From contig CAJINV010000004.1 in the NCBI GenBank assembly GCA_905178155.1, positions 9,772,625-9,836,624 on the forward strand: a DNA stretch of 64,000 nucleotides, given 5' to 3'. Below, in pieces: positions 1-9,900 of the stretch; the stretch's first letter is position 1, and each line of letters opens with the position of its first letter. This stretch comes from Amoebophrya sp. A120. Lineage: Eukaryota; Sar; Dinophyceae; Syndiniales; Amoebophryaceae. The position numbers were made by a program, and so were the translations under genes. The notes under the pieces are model-generated. The model searched no databases. It was not told the DNA's origin and worked only from the letters and a program-made list of their open reading frames with translations.

Positions 1-598
1 ATTCTGGCTCATTTTGCCCCCCCCCTGTAGTAGCGGGGGAAGGCCATTTTTTGCCCCCCCCCTAAAAAAGGCGGCAGAATTGGGCCAATTCGGCCCCCTT
101 TTTACCCCCCCTCCAGAAGGGGGGGCCCGCGCGCCTTCCGGGCCCCCCTTCCCGGCCCCCCAATTGTGGGGCGGCTGTTGTTGCGGCCGAAGCAGGCCCC
201 ACCTTAGGGGCGCGCGCCCTACTTACTGCTTCGAGGGCCGGCCCCTCCGGTACGGCGGGCAGGCCCATGCGCTTCCGGCAAAAAACATGGCGGCGGCGCA
301 CCGGCCCGACCGGGACGGGCCCGCGGGGAGGCCGCTTGGTGGGGCGGCTTTTCTCGCTCTTGGCGGGCTTCGAGGTCGGGAGGCCGCCCCGGCTCTCTTT
401 GGCAAGCCACACCCCCCGAGCCGCTGCATGGCGCAGCGAGGTCCTCGGGCCGGGTGTACTGTCGGGGCACCCCGCCGCCCCCGAAGCGAAACGAAAGCGG
501 CCCGCCATGCAAGCGGGTGCGCGAAAAAGTATGTACTTCTTCCGATTTTCTGGTCTAATTCAATATGGGGAGGGGGGATTTTTCAGTTTGATACACAA
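1..598 (+). mobile_element. Introner, family F4, 5' end cut by the window
   Basis: The 3' TIR (ATATGGGGAGGGGGGATTTT, ending ...GATA at 593) matches the end of the complete F4 introner at 61885-62200. Exon sequence follows at once. The interior is very GC-rich, unlike the second F4 copy. The 5' TIR and first direct repeat are missing, so the length is unknown. Confidence 0.65.
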
Positions 599-1910
599 CC
601 AAAACCTGGCCTTGACCAGCTCGGGGCATTTGGACCCGCGGCAGTTAGTTGTCAAGCTGATTGACTTCGGATTCGCGAGCTTGGTTGTGCCGGGGAAAAA
701 GCTGCGCGTCTTCTGCGGAACGCCCAGCTACATGGCCCCGGAGATCATTCAGAGAAGGGAATATGGCGGGTATGGAATTCATTTTGAACTGTTGTTTTTG
801 TTATCGCTTCTGACTCGGGATGAAAGGCTGATGATACATCATGATGATAGTAGCTACAGGCACAAAAAACTGCGTGTTGATGGTGCAAGTAGAATGATCG
901 AAAAGCAAAATATAATCTCTCCGGTGATAAACTACAGTTACTGCGTGGACATCTGGGCTTTGGGTATTCTGCTGTACGCCATGCTTTTCGGGCAGTTTCC
1001 ATTTCGTGGCCAATCGGACAAGGAACTCTACAAGAAGATCTTGAAGGTACAGAATTTTTTTGTGATGTTGCACGAAAGTAGGCATGCCGCGTTTTCATTT
1101 TCTCACTTTCCGCGAGGAGATGCATTGACAAGTTGGAAACTTCTCGAATCAACCAACAATAAATCAGGGCGCCTTCGTGTTCCCAGAGGGCCTCGAGCAG
1201 GAAGTTAGCAAGAACGCCCGTGCCCTGCTCGCCAAGGTTTTCGTCAACATGGAGGTCCGCCCCACCATTCAGAACGTGTCCATGGATCCCTTCTTCTCGG
1301 AGCACCTGAGTAGTCGTCCGGGCACCGCGAATCACCACCGCCCAAGCTCTTCGCACGCAACGCTGAGCGGACAACGAGACCTGAATTTTCAGCACCATCA
1401 CGAAGCAACAACGAGACCCGCCACCTCATCAGGGACCTCCTCTTCCGCGGGCGCAGGGGGAAACGTAAACATCAACATCCACAAAACCGCTTCGGGCTAC
1501 CCGTTGCGCGAAGAAGCCATTGCAAAGTTGGAAAAACTCGGGTACGCACGCGAAGACATCTTGCGGCAAATGAAGGACGAAAACTATCAAATGCAAATAT
1601 GTCTGGGTCTGCGTCTGGAAGAGTCATGCTGCGTTTGCATGACACAGAAGGTCTGGCATGGAAGCTCTAGCATCACAGGTTGCGAGAAGCTGCTTCCGCA
1701 ATGCCGAATCCGCATGACAAATGCCCCATTTTGGTGACAGAAAGTGGGCAGCTTTTGCTGCCTATGCATGAGAGACTTTTGCGTGTTGTGAAATGCGCAT
1801 CACAAGTTTGCAATCTTCCAGACCCAGACATTTTTGCAATCCATAAAAACTCACACCTCTCAAAACTCTACACCCGGTTTGTCAAAGCACTGAACGCGTG
1901 GGGGAAGTAG
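599..1910 (+). CDS. Protein kinase, CAMK/AMPK/MARK-like, C-terminal part (5' end outside the window)
   Basis: Ser/Thr kinase catalytic domain from the activation segment onward, plus a C-terminal helical segment. Exons: about 599-769, 938-1046, 1168-1584 and 1851-1910. The sequence shows KLIDFGFA (DFG metal-binding motif at 663-671), then [11 protein letters not shown] (APE motif), [14 protein letters not shown] (helix F with the invariant Asp) and [20 protein letters not shown]. About 80 residues later comes a UBA-like segment, [20 protein letters not shown], of the sort that follows the kinase domain in AMPK/MARK/SnRK-type kinases. The first two introns are GT-AG (770-937 and 1047-1167); the third is an F2 introner. 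An F4 introner lies directly upstream. The HRDLKPEN catalytic loop should lie 5' of that introner and is not in the window. Kinase identity is firm; the subfamily is inferred. Confidence 0.85.
770..937 (+). other. Canonical GT-AG spliceosomal intron
   Basis: Donor GTATGG, acceptor CTACAG. Removal joins GG to T to give glycine and restores the kinase sequence EYGGYCVDIW. It has no TIRs or flanking direct repeat. Confidence 0.85.
1047..1167 (+). other. Canonical GT-AG spliceosomal intron
   Basis: Donor AAG/GTACAG, acceptor AATCAG. Phase 0; removal joins KKILK to GAFVFPEG in the kinase domain. No introner features. Confidence 0.85.
1585..1850 (+). mobile_element. Introner F2 in the kinase gene
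   Basis: Begins TATCAAATGCAAATATGTCT and ends with CTTCCAGACCCAGACATTTT...CCATA. Flanking direct repeat is AAAAC (1580-1584 and 1846-1850). Removal gives ...[14 protein letters not shown]... and a stop at 1908-1910. Confidence 0.9.
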
Positions 1911-2721
1911 ATATTGTGGTGCTGTGAGGTTTCTATCCATGTACCTACATTTTTCAGATCGTCTATTCGTGCTGCTGTACTATTTTCCTTGTTTTTTATC
2001 CTTAACTTTAGCATAACTCGCATATAGATATACGAAACAATAACAAATCTTAAAACTTTTATCGAAACAATAACTGCAATGCAAATTTTATGTTTTCCTT
2101 AAACTCCAAAATCGTTGTTACTTGAGTGTGTCCCGCGGGAGCTGGGTTGTTGATTCGCTAAATGTTGTTTCTTTACTTTAACATTTTTCTTTACAACTGT
2201 AACTTAAATGTTGGTAAAATTTTCGCTTTCTATGGTGCGCTTTCTATTTGGGTCTAGTTGTCTTTCTCAACCTTGTATCTAATCGCATTGAGCTTGTATT
2301 TGTATTCGGAAACTACAAATTTCACTAGGGTGCTCTCGCTTTCTTTGCCGGACTTTTATGACTACACAGCAACAGTAAGAACTTTATCAATTTCGAATGT
2401 TAGCAGAACCAGAACCGTATACTACGTATTCGACGTACGTATTCAACTCAGATTTTTAGCAGATCGATTTCAACTTTATTGTTTGGACTTTAACAACTTT
2501 TGCATTTTCAATTTTATCATTCACTTTTGCCTGTAACCGTTTCGAACTAACTTGTATGATGTAAACTTTTCGCAAATTATGAACTAGGTTTGAAAAGCAC
2601 GTAATCGCGTTTCGTTCTTGTTTCAACAACTGTACCATATTTCTGGTTTCGAATTTGTCTGTCTACATGTACACCTCAACAGTTCTACTAGATTCTCTCA
2701 ACTACAAATAGGGTAAAATTT
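1911..2721. other. AT-rich intergenic region
   Basis: About 800 bp of AT-rich sequence between the kinase stop and the duplicated lectin unit. The open frame at 2258-2536 is compositionally biased and shows no protein-like features. I see no RNA gene or introner. Confidence 0.5.
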
Positions 2722-3465
2722 CGTTTTTCGCACGACCACGAGAATACAGCCGGACTGCATCAAGTAGGACATGGCTCGCTTGCTCAACAACGACAACGAG
2801 GAGGCGCGTTGAGAGGACGTTGAATCTGCAGCTGTAATACAACTCGCATTCTAGTTATCAACCGCTCAGAGGCTGGCTGTCCGCCAACTCTGTTCGGCAT
2901 ATCTAGCGACCCTGAAAAATAAATTTCTTGCCTGGTGGACGAGGTTACTGGACGGCGCTCCGTTCTGCAGTTCTCCGTGGCGCCGTGTCCGGAGACAATC
3001 CCACATCTCGAGAGAAAAGAACAGTGTTGAAGTCATGTGATGCGGAAGTCAGATTCAAGAAGGCCGCACACGATCGTTTTCGTGTGGGGAAGTGGTGAGA
3101 CGTGAGAAGGAGGAGGAGCACTTAGCCACGACAATTATTCTTATTTTTCATCAAGCGAGTCGTTGGCTTCAGAGACAGAGAAGTCAGTGCCGCTGAGCCG
3201 CGCGGTCGTGCCATGGTACTCCCGCCCAGGAACTAGATGCAACGGACGCGGTGGCGAGAGAAACGCTGTCAAAGGTAGTGATTTGAGTGAGTCTTTGCTG
3301 ATAGGATTTGTATCGTGAAGATCGAGTTCGAGTTCGTTGCGTTTCTTGATATCATCCAAATGAATTGATAAGTCGGCGACCACTAGAACAACAAGGAATC
3401 CGGCAGAACGAAGAGGAAGTGAGATTTCTTAGAACAGCAGGATGTCACGAAAACAACCTGGAAAA
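2722..3465 (+). repeat. 5' flank of lectin copy 1, duplicated upstream of copy 2
   Basis: From CGTTTTTCGCACGACCACG onward this stretch aligns with 6179-6933 upstream of copy 2, with small indels. Probable promoter plus 5' UTR carried along in the tandem duplication. Upstream ATGs (for example 3442) are not conserved, which supports the start at 3466. Confidence 0.7.
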
Positions 3466-6176
3466 ATGTCCATTCTCCAACGGAAAAGGCGGGGCAAAAA
3501 CACCCCAATCTTTATTTCCCGACGAGCAATACTAGTACAACAGCTGCTGCTCACCTCCTTCCTTCACCTGCATTCGTCACCCCGCTGTATGACAACAGCG
3601 GAGCGCGTTGAAGACCACCGTCATCAGCAACTACACGGTGGACAATTGCACCAAACCACCCTCGAAATCGTGGCCGACGCCGGTGTAAAAACCTCGACGA
3701 CGAGCGTTGGATTGGATAAGGATTTCAGGAGCCAGCAGGAAGTGCTAGAAGCATCCTCTTCACGACCAAGAACACCCGGACCGCACGGAAAGAGCAGTGC
3801 TGCAGTACCTTCTTCCAGAATGTCGCACACGAGGACGACGAAGAAAACCATGAGCAAAAAGCAGGCCGCGGTCGTACCACGGGGAACAAGTGCCGCCGCT
3901 ACGCCAGGACATGAGGAAGAACACGAGGAGGGAACTACATCGCATCATCAAAACGTCGGAGGACGGCAGCAGGCCAGCGACGACGGGCGGCACAGTAAGA
4001 AGAACGAAGTTGGTGATGTTGAACAACCACAACAAGTCGAACCAGCACTGCATCGCCATCAGCTGGCCGGCGCGGCGGGGACCCGTCGTCAGCACGAGCA
4101 AGAACACGCTTATCAAATGTAAAAGTGTCTGGGTCTGGAAGAATGCGACTTGTCATGCTAAATCTGAAGCATGCAAAAATCTGTGTTGCATGATTACCAA
4201 AAGTCGTCCAGTTTTGACCAAGTCGGGGGGGAGTTTCTCATGCAGGATAGGCATGAGAGAGATCGCAGTCGCACAGAATCTGTCATGCGAGGTCCTGCAT
4301 TCCAGACCTCATGAGTCATGGAAAAGCTGCATGACAGAGCGCGCATTCTTCCAGACCCAGACATTTTTGCATTTGATAATGCTGTCCAAAGTGCGACGTC
4401 GACCATGCGGCGAGAGAACAAACCCAATAGCGAAAGCAAAACTCCTGCTGATGAAGAATTACTAGAAATTTCCACCCGCCCGGTACATCATCTTCAGAGT
4501 CGTGACAAAGATGATGAAGTGCAGGCTCTCCACCAAGCCGAGGTCCCCCGCCTGCAGAAGAACAGCACGGCTGCGAAGGAGAATTCCACCGGTCTTGAAG
4601 GTGTACAAGATGATGCGCTGCACGCCCACTCCAGCCGTTCGGCGAAGCGGGCACCACAGTTGATGACAAGCGAGCGGAACCGCGTGACGTTGGTCCAGCG
4701 GGCGGAGCAGGCCCTCAGCGACGAGAGCAAAGCCAAGCAACGTGCGTCTGCAGACGAGGTTGACATCACGCCAACTGACGTGGGCAGCGCCACGGCATCG
4801 AGCGACTTTGGAAATCCCGCCAACGACAACTGGTACAACCCTAGCAGAGTTATTGATGACGCATTGGACAATGTTTTTGCCACGGCCAACGACAACGCCG
4901 GAACCGCGCAGGTGTGTGCGTTATCATGTGCAAAAGTATCGTACTCGCACTAATTGCAAATATGCATGACACATCTTCTTCCAAAGGTGAAAGAGCATTA
5001 CAGACCGCACTTGTCATGCTGAGAAAAGTTGTATAATGCAATTCGTACTAGTACGATACTTTTGCACTGCATATCCGTGGGTGCAGATCGATTTGGGTAA
5101 GGAAATGGCCGTGTCGGAGGTCAAATACACATTCAAAAAAGTCACTAGCCATACCCGCAGAATTTTTTTCGAGACGGTGTGGGGGGGAGATGCTGATATC
5201 CAGTACGAAGGTGGTAAGGACACGGCAACCGACAGCAACGGTGCGGAGGTCGGTGGTGCAGACAAAGGGTTCCGGATAGCGGTTTCGTCCAGAAAACGCG
5301 TGAACACCGACACCTGCGAGGCATGACGATGCACAACTCCCCCTCCCCCTCAGTTGCCACGCAAATTACCAAATGCACCCTTTTACTTTTTGTCTTTGGC
5401 ACTTCTCGCATGTCAGGTTTCGGAAGCCGAAACAGCACCAGAATCGGTCGCGAATTTGTCATGCAAAAGCTGCATTTATGCCAGCACTTGTGTAGTTGCT
5501 GCTTAGTGACGCCCTTCAAATGAGCGGGGGGAGTTGTGCACTCTGATACGAGGTCCAAAACACCAGCGACTGGGACGACGGGTGGTGCAAGGGTAAGGCC
5601 GTCGGAGAGGAGTGTCCGACCACGGCTGAGGAGACCTGCGAGCTCGTCCTGTACGGCGCCGGAGGAGAGGGGCTCGCCCGCTTCACCCAGGAGACCGACC
5701 ACACCGATTTTGCCACGGCTACCATCAATTGTAACGGCAAGGTCGGTATGAATTGCAAAAGTATCGTACTCGTATAAATGCATTACAAATTTCCTCAGCA
5801 TGAGAAATAAAATTTGTAATGCGGATTTAGCTTCAGAAAAAAATTTGTAATGCATGATTGCAATACGAGTACGATACTTTTGCACAGGATAGTCGGCCAG
5901 TACGTGATCCTCGAGTGGCCCGGGGGGACTGGTGGTGATTCGTCGAAGACACGAATGGGGTTCGTCAGCGAACTGAGGGTATTCGGCGCCGAGTACACCG
6001 AACCGCCAACGACCGAATCGCCCGAGAAGGAAGGCGACGCCGCGTCCAAAACTGGCGCGGCTGACGAGAGCGCCACAACGACCAGGATCACCAGGCCCTC
6101 ATTGATTTTTCTTGCGGCAACAACGATGGTGATGTTGCTGGCTACCAACTTTTGCGCTGTGTGGTTTGGTTTGTGA
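3466..6176 (+). CDS. Membrane-anchored discoidin/F5-8C (fucolectin)-like protein, copy 1
   Basis: Predicted 632-residue surface protein. Exons 3466-4110, 4384-4921, 5079-5321, 5554-5746 and 5897-6176 sum to an exact multiple of three. The start is ATG 3466 because copy 2 shares it, while copy 2 has a stop in place of the upstream ATG context. Order: N-terminal hydrophobic signal or anchor (about residues 20-35), a long hydrophilic His/Glu/Lys-rich region, then from about residue 390 a discoidin-like domain with WVQIDLGKEMAVSEVKYTF, a Cys-rich insert (CKGKAVGEEC) and GQYVILEWPGG...SELRVFGAEY. A C-terminal membrane segment IFLAATTMVMLLATNFCAVW follows. Binding of a sugar or other ligand outside the cell is inferred from the family. 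Four introners interrupt it, two of them inside the discoidin-like domain. Confidence 0.8.
4111..4383 (+). mobile_element. Introner F2 in lectin copy 1 (empty site in copy 2)
   Basis: TAT...GATA element with F2 TIRs. Direct repeat ACGCT (4106-4110) / ATGCT (4379-4383). Copy 2 has the uninterrupted sequence ACGCTGCCCAAAGTGCG at 7568-7584, an empty target site. Confidence 0.92.
4922..5078 (+). mobile_element. Introner F1 in lectin copy 1 (shared with copy 2)
   Basis: TIRs GCAAAAGTATCGTACTCG / TAGTACGATACTTTTGCA. Direct repeat TGCGT/TCCGT. Removal creates the discoidin motif AWVQIDLG. Copy 2 carries an F1 introner at the same site (11825-11986), so this insertion predates the gene duplication. 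A canonical CAG/GTGTGT...GTGCAG splice is also possible in frame but would delete the conserved Trp. Confidence 0.9.
5322..5553 (+). mobile_element. Introner F3 in lectin copy 1 (shared with copy 2)
   Basis: TIR GCACAACTCCCCCTCCCCCT and its inverse GGGGGGAGTTGTGCACTC, ending GATA. Direct repeat CGAGG (5317-5321 and 5549-5553). Removal gives DTCEVQNTSDW. The orthologous introner in copy 2 (12233-28119) carries the LTR retrotransposon. Confidence 0.9.
5747..5896 (+). mobile_element. Introner F1 in lectin copy 1 (empty site in copy 2)
   Basis: Element TATGAATTGCAAAAG...TTTTGCACAGGATA with direct repeat GTCGG at 5742-5746 and 5892-5896. Copy 2 reads straight through AAGGTCGGCCAGTACGTG (GTCGG at 28308-28312). 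Precise loss of element plus one repeat restores GKVGQYVILEW. Confidence 0.95.
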
Positions 6177-6933
6177 TCGTCGTTTTTCGCACGACCACGT
6201 CGAGAATACTTACAGCCGGACTGCATCAAGTAGGACGTCGTAACTCTTCGCTCGCTCAACGAGGAAGTGCGTTGACGGGACGTTGAATCTGCAGCTGTAA
6301 CACAACTCGCATTCTAGTTATCCACCGTTCGGAGGCTGGTTAATTTTCCTCCTCTGTTCGGCATATCTAGCGACCCTGAAAAATAAATTATTTGCCTGGA
6401 GGACGAGGTCGTTACTGCGCGTTGCTGCTGGAGTTGTCCGTCGAGTAGCGTCCGGAAACAAGGCCGCACCTCGAGAAAAAACAGTGTTGAAGAAGTCATG
6501 TGACGTGGAACTCAGATTCAAGAAGGTGAAGGCGGAACAAGATCGTTTTCGCGGAGAGAAGATGTGAAAAGCGAGGAGGAGCACGTAGCCGCGCCACTTA
6601 TTTGTCAAAACGAGACGTTCGTTTCATATGATTGCTGCTGAGCCGCCCGGTCGCGCCATGGTAATTGTTTCTCTTCCGTCCATGAATTAGCTGTCAGGGG
6701 GACGTTGGCGAGAGGAGAGCTGTTAAAGGTTGGAGTGACAGTGACAGTGAGGCTTTGCCAATATTAGATTTGTTATCGGGATCGAGTTGCGACGTGCTGA
6801 TTTCGTCCAAGTACTTAAATGTAATAATGAATCGGGGACCAACATCAGCATGGCAAGAAATATCGTGGTAGAACGAAGAGGAATTGTGATTCCGTAGAAC
6901 AGGATCAGGATCTCATGAAAACTACCTAGAAAA
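6177..6933 (+). repeat. 5' flank of lectin copy 2
   Basis: Duplicate of 2722-3465, spacing about 3.46 kb, with many substitutions and small indels. No gene seen. Presumed 3' UTR of copy 1 followed by promoter and 5' UTR of copy 2. Confidence 0.7.
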
Positions 6934-9900
6934 ATGTTCATGTTTCGACAACAACGAAAGATGCGGGGGAACAACACCGTGAACAATTTTTCCGGCCTGG
7001 CAGTGGTAACGCAGCTGCTGCTCTGTTTCTTACTTCACCTGCGTTCTCCTCTCGAAGGGCTGGCGGCAGCGGTGGAGCGTGTTGAAGACCACCGTCATCA
7101 GCAACTACACGGTGGACAATTGCATCAAACCACCCTCGAAATCGTGGCTGACGCCGGTGTTAAAACCTCGACGACGAGCGCTGGACTGGATAAGGATTTC
7201 AGCCAGCCGGAAGTACTAGAACCATCCTCTTCACGACCAACACCCGGTCCTCTGCACGGAAAGAGCAGTGCTGCAGTACCTTCTCACAGAACGTCGCACA
7301 CGAAGATGACGACGAGGAAAACCATGAGCAAAAAGCAGGCCGCGGTCGTACCACGGGTCGATGCGGCCGCTACGCCAGGACATGATCATGAAGAAGAACA
7401 ACACAAGGGAGCATCGCAACATCAAAACGTCGGAGGACGGCAGCAGGCCAGCGACGACGGGCGGCTGCACAACAACCACGAAGTCGGTGACGCTGGAATG
7501 AAACTTATCGAGCCACTAGCACATCACGTCGCTGCGGGGGCCCGTGGGCATCAGCACGAAAAACAACACGCTGCCCAAAGTGCGCCGACGACCATGCGGC
7601 GAGAGAAAACCAAAAGCGAAAGCAAAACTCCTGCGGATGAAGAATTACTAGAAATTTCCACCCGCCCAGTACATGAGAGTCGTGACAAAGATGATGAAGT
7701 GCAGGCTCTCGTCCACCAAGCCGAGGTCCCCCGCCTGCAGAAGAACAGCACGGCTGCGAAGGAGAATTCCACCGGTCTTGAAGGTGTACAAGATGCGCTG
7801 CACGCCCACGGCAGCCGTACGGCGAAGCGGGCACCACAGTTGATGACGACCGAGAGGGACCGCGTGACGTTGGTCCAGCGGGCGGAGCAGGTCCGACTTA
7901 GCTGCCCAGAATTAAAGCGCCATTTAAAAATTCCCGACTTAGCTGCTAGAGAATTGCTTCTGATAGGACAGTTAAATCAAGCGGTGATCAAGTCAAATGA
8001 TCGACCAGTCGCGACAAAGATGATGAAACATCAAATGCAGGCTCTCCACCAAGCTGAGGCCCCCCTCCTGCAGAAGAACAGCACCGCTGCGAAGGAGAAA
8101 CCCGCCGCCGGTCTTACCAAGTGCAAAAATGTCTGGGTCCGATGAAAGAATGCAGTTTGTGATGCTGGGTTTGGATTCCAAAAAAATCTGTAATTGCATA
8201 AATTAATAGCAAAGGGAATGCAATTTTTGCTACGCCAACGCTGAGAAGGCATTTGCCATGCGGAATTGACATCAAGAAGCCCTGAAAAAATCTGTATTGC
8301 TAGGGTATGCATCACAGACGTCATGGCTCATGCAAAACGTGCATGACAGGTGTGAGAACCTTCCAGAGGACCCAGACACTTTTACAGTTGATAGCTCTTC
8401 TTGAAGGTGTACAAGATGCGCGGCTGCACGCTCCCCACTCCAGTCGTACGGCCAAGCGGGCACCAAATTTGATGGCGAGCGAGTATCCCCTGTGAACATG
8501 TCTGGGTTCGGAAAAGCGCACAGCCACAGCTTTTCATGCAAGTGTTGCTTGACCGAGAAAAGCTGGAACGCAGTGCCTCGCAGGAGCCATCGCAGGTTCA
8601 TCTACTGTGAGAGCTTTGCTGCAATGCACACTCGGCATGAGGAGCAGTAGAAATGCTCCTGGTCTCGTCTCAGGGAGGCGCAAAAAAGGCCGAGAAGGCC
8701 AGGAGCTGTCGTTCTAGCGCCTAGAGGTGGGCCGCCGGCGGCTCCTGCAGCCTGCGACCCAGGTTCTCCTTTCGCCGAGGATCAAAGCCACCCAGCAAAC
8801 CGCCGTCGCCATCAAAGCAGGCGATGGGCCTCCTTTTGGAGAGGTAAACGGGCCACGCCATGCAGTCTGGATATGATGTGCACGGTTTTTCTTGGGGTCA
8901 AGAAAATCCGCAGAAAAAAAGGCAAACTTATCTGAATTCTGAGTGTGAAATCGCGCACCACCGAAAAACCGTGCGCATTGCATCCAGGCAGCGTGGTATG
9001 ATGGATGTACACGGTCTGCGAAGTGGTCGGGCCCGGGGACAAGAATTCTGAACCATGTCCATCGACCATACCGCGCGGTCTAGATGCGATGCGCACGGTT
9101 TTTTTGGTCCTGTTTTGAATTTTGTCGCAAGTTTGCCACTTTTGAAACCGTGTACATGGACCATAGCATTGTGGCTAGGTTCCATGTGCACGGTGTTTGG
9201 TCAATCTGAAAAATTTGGCCTTGGAGGTATGCAAAAGGAAGCTTGCGCTTTTCCGGACATCCGAAATGTGGAAACTTTCCCAGATCTTGGGACACAACAC
9301 AGCCAGACGAACCTGCCGAGAAATCTGAAGCAGTTCGGCGCCCGCCCAACCAAAATTCCGTAGCCCCCATCAATGTTACCGACTCAAAACACAGCCGTCC
9401 GGCTGAGGGTGAAGCGTCCATGGCAGTGGGCCACCGTCAGGCATTGGAGGGGGAGCTGCTTTGCGCTGATGCAAGGGGCCCCATCTGGAGCCGGGCTTGC
9501 AGGTTTGCCTCGTGGATATCATCCACCAAAATGCATGGGGCTTGGGCGGCGACCCTGAAAGCACACGCCCATAGCTAAGTCAGACCATGGCAGAGCGGCA
9601 GTCTCTACAACGCCGGGGAGACGGCTTCACGTGGTGCCATGAGAATTTGCAAGGGGGGCGCCAAAAAATTTTTTTTGGGCAAAAATGTAAACCGTGTACG
9701 TGCTCACTGACTTTTTCTTTCGATAGAGCTTGGCTGCAATGCACGCTGGCTCCGCATGAGGAGCAGTAGAAATCCTCTCTCAGCGAGAACAAGCGTGCAT
9801 TTTTTAGGTTTTGCTGCTCATGCAGGACAGTTTTATTTTCTTTTTGTGTGACTGACAGGGAGCAGCGCCACAGGCTTGCACCTTTCCAGGCCCAATTAAT

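Noticed and set aside
14-540. Several overlapping open frames in the GC-rich first 500 bases
   Set aside because: High GC removes stop codons; sequences are Pro/Arg/Gly-rich in all frames and the region lies inside an introner that ends at 593.
4912-5090. Canonical CAG/GTGTGT...GTGCAG intron instead of the F1 introner boundaries
   Set aside because: In frame, but it removes the conserved Trp of the discoidin WVQIDLG motif; kept as an alternative to test.
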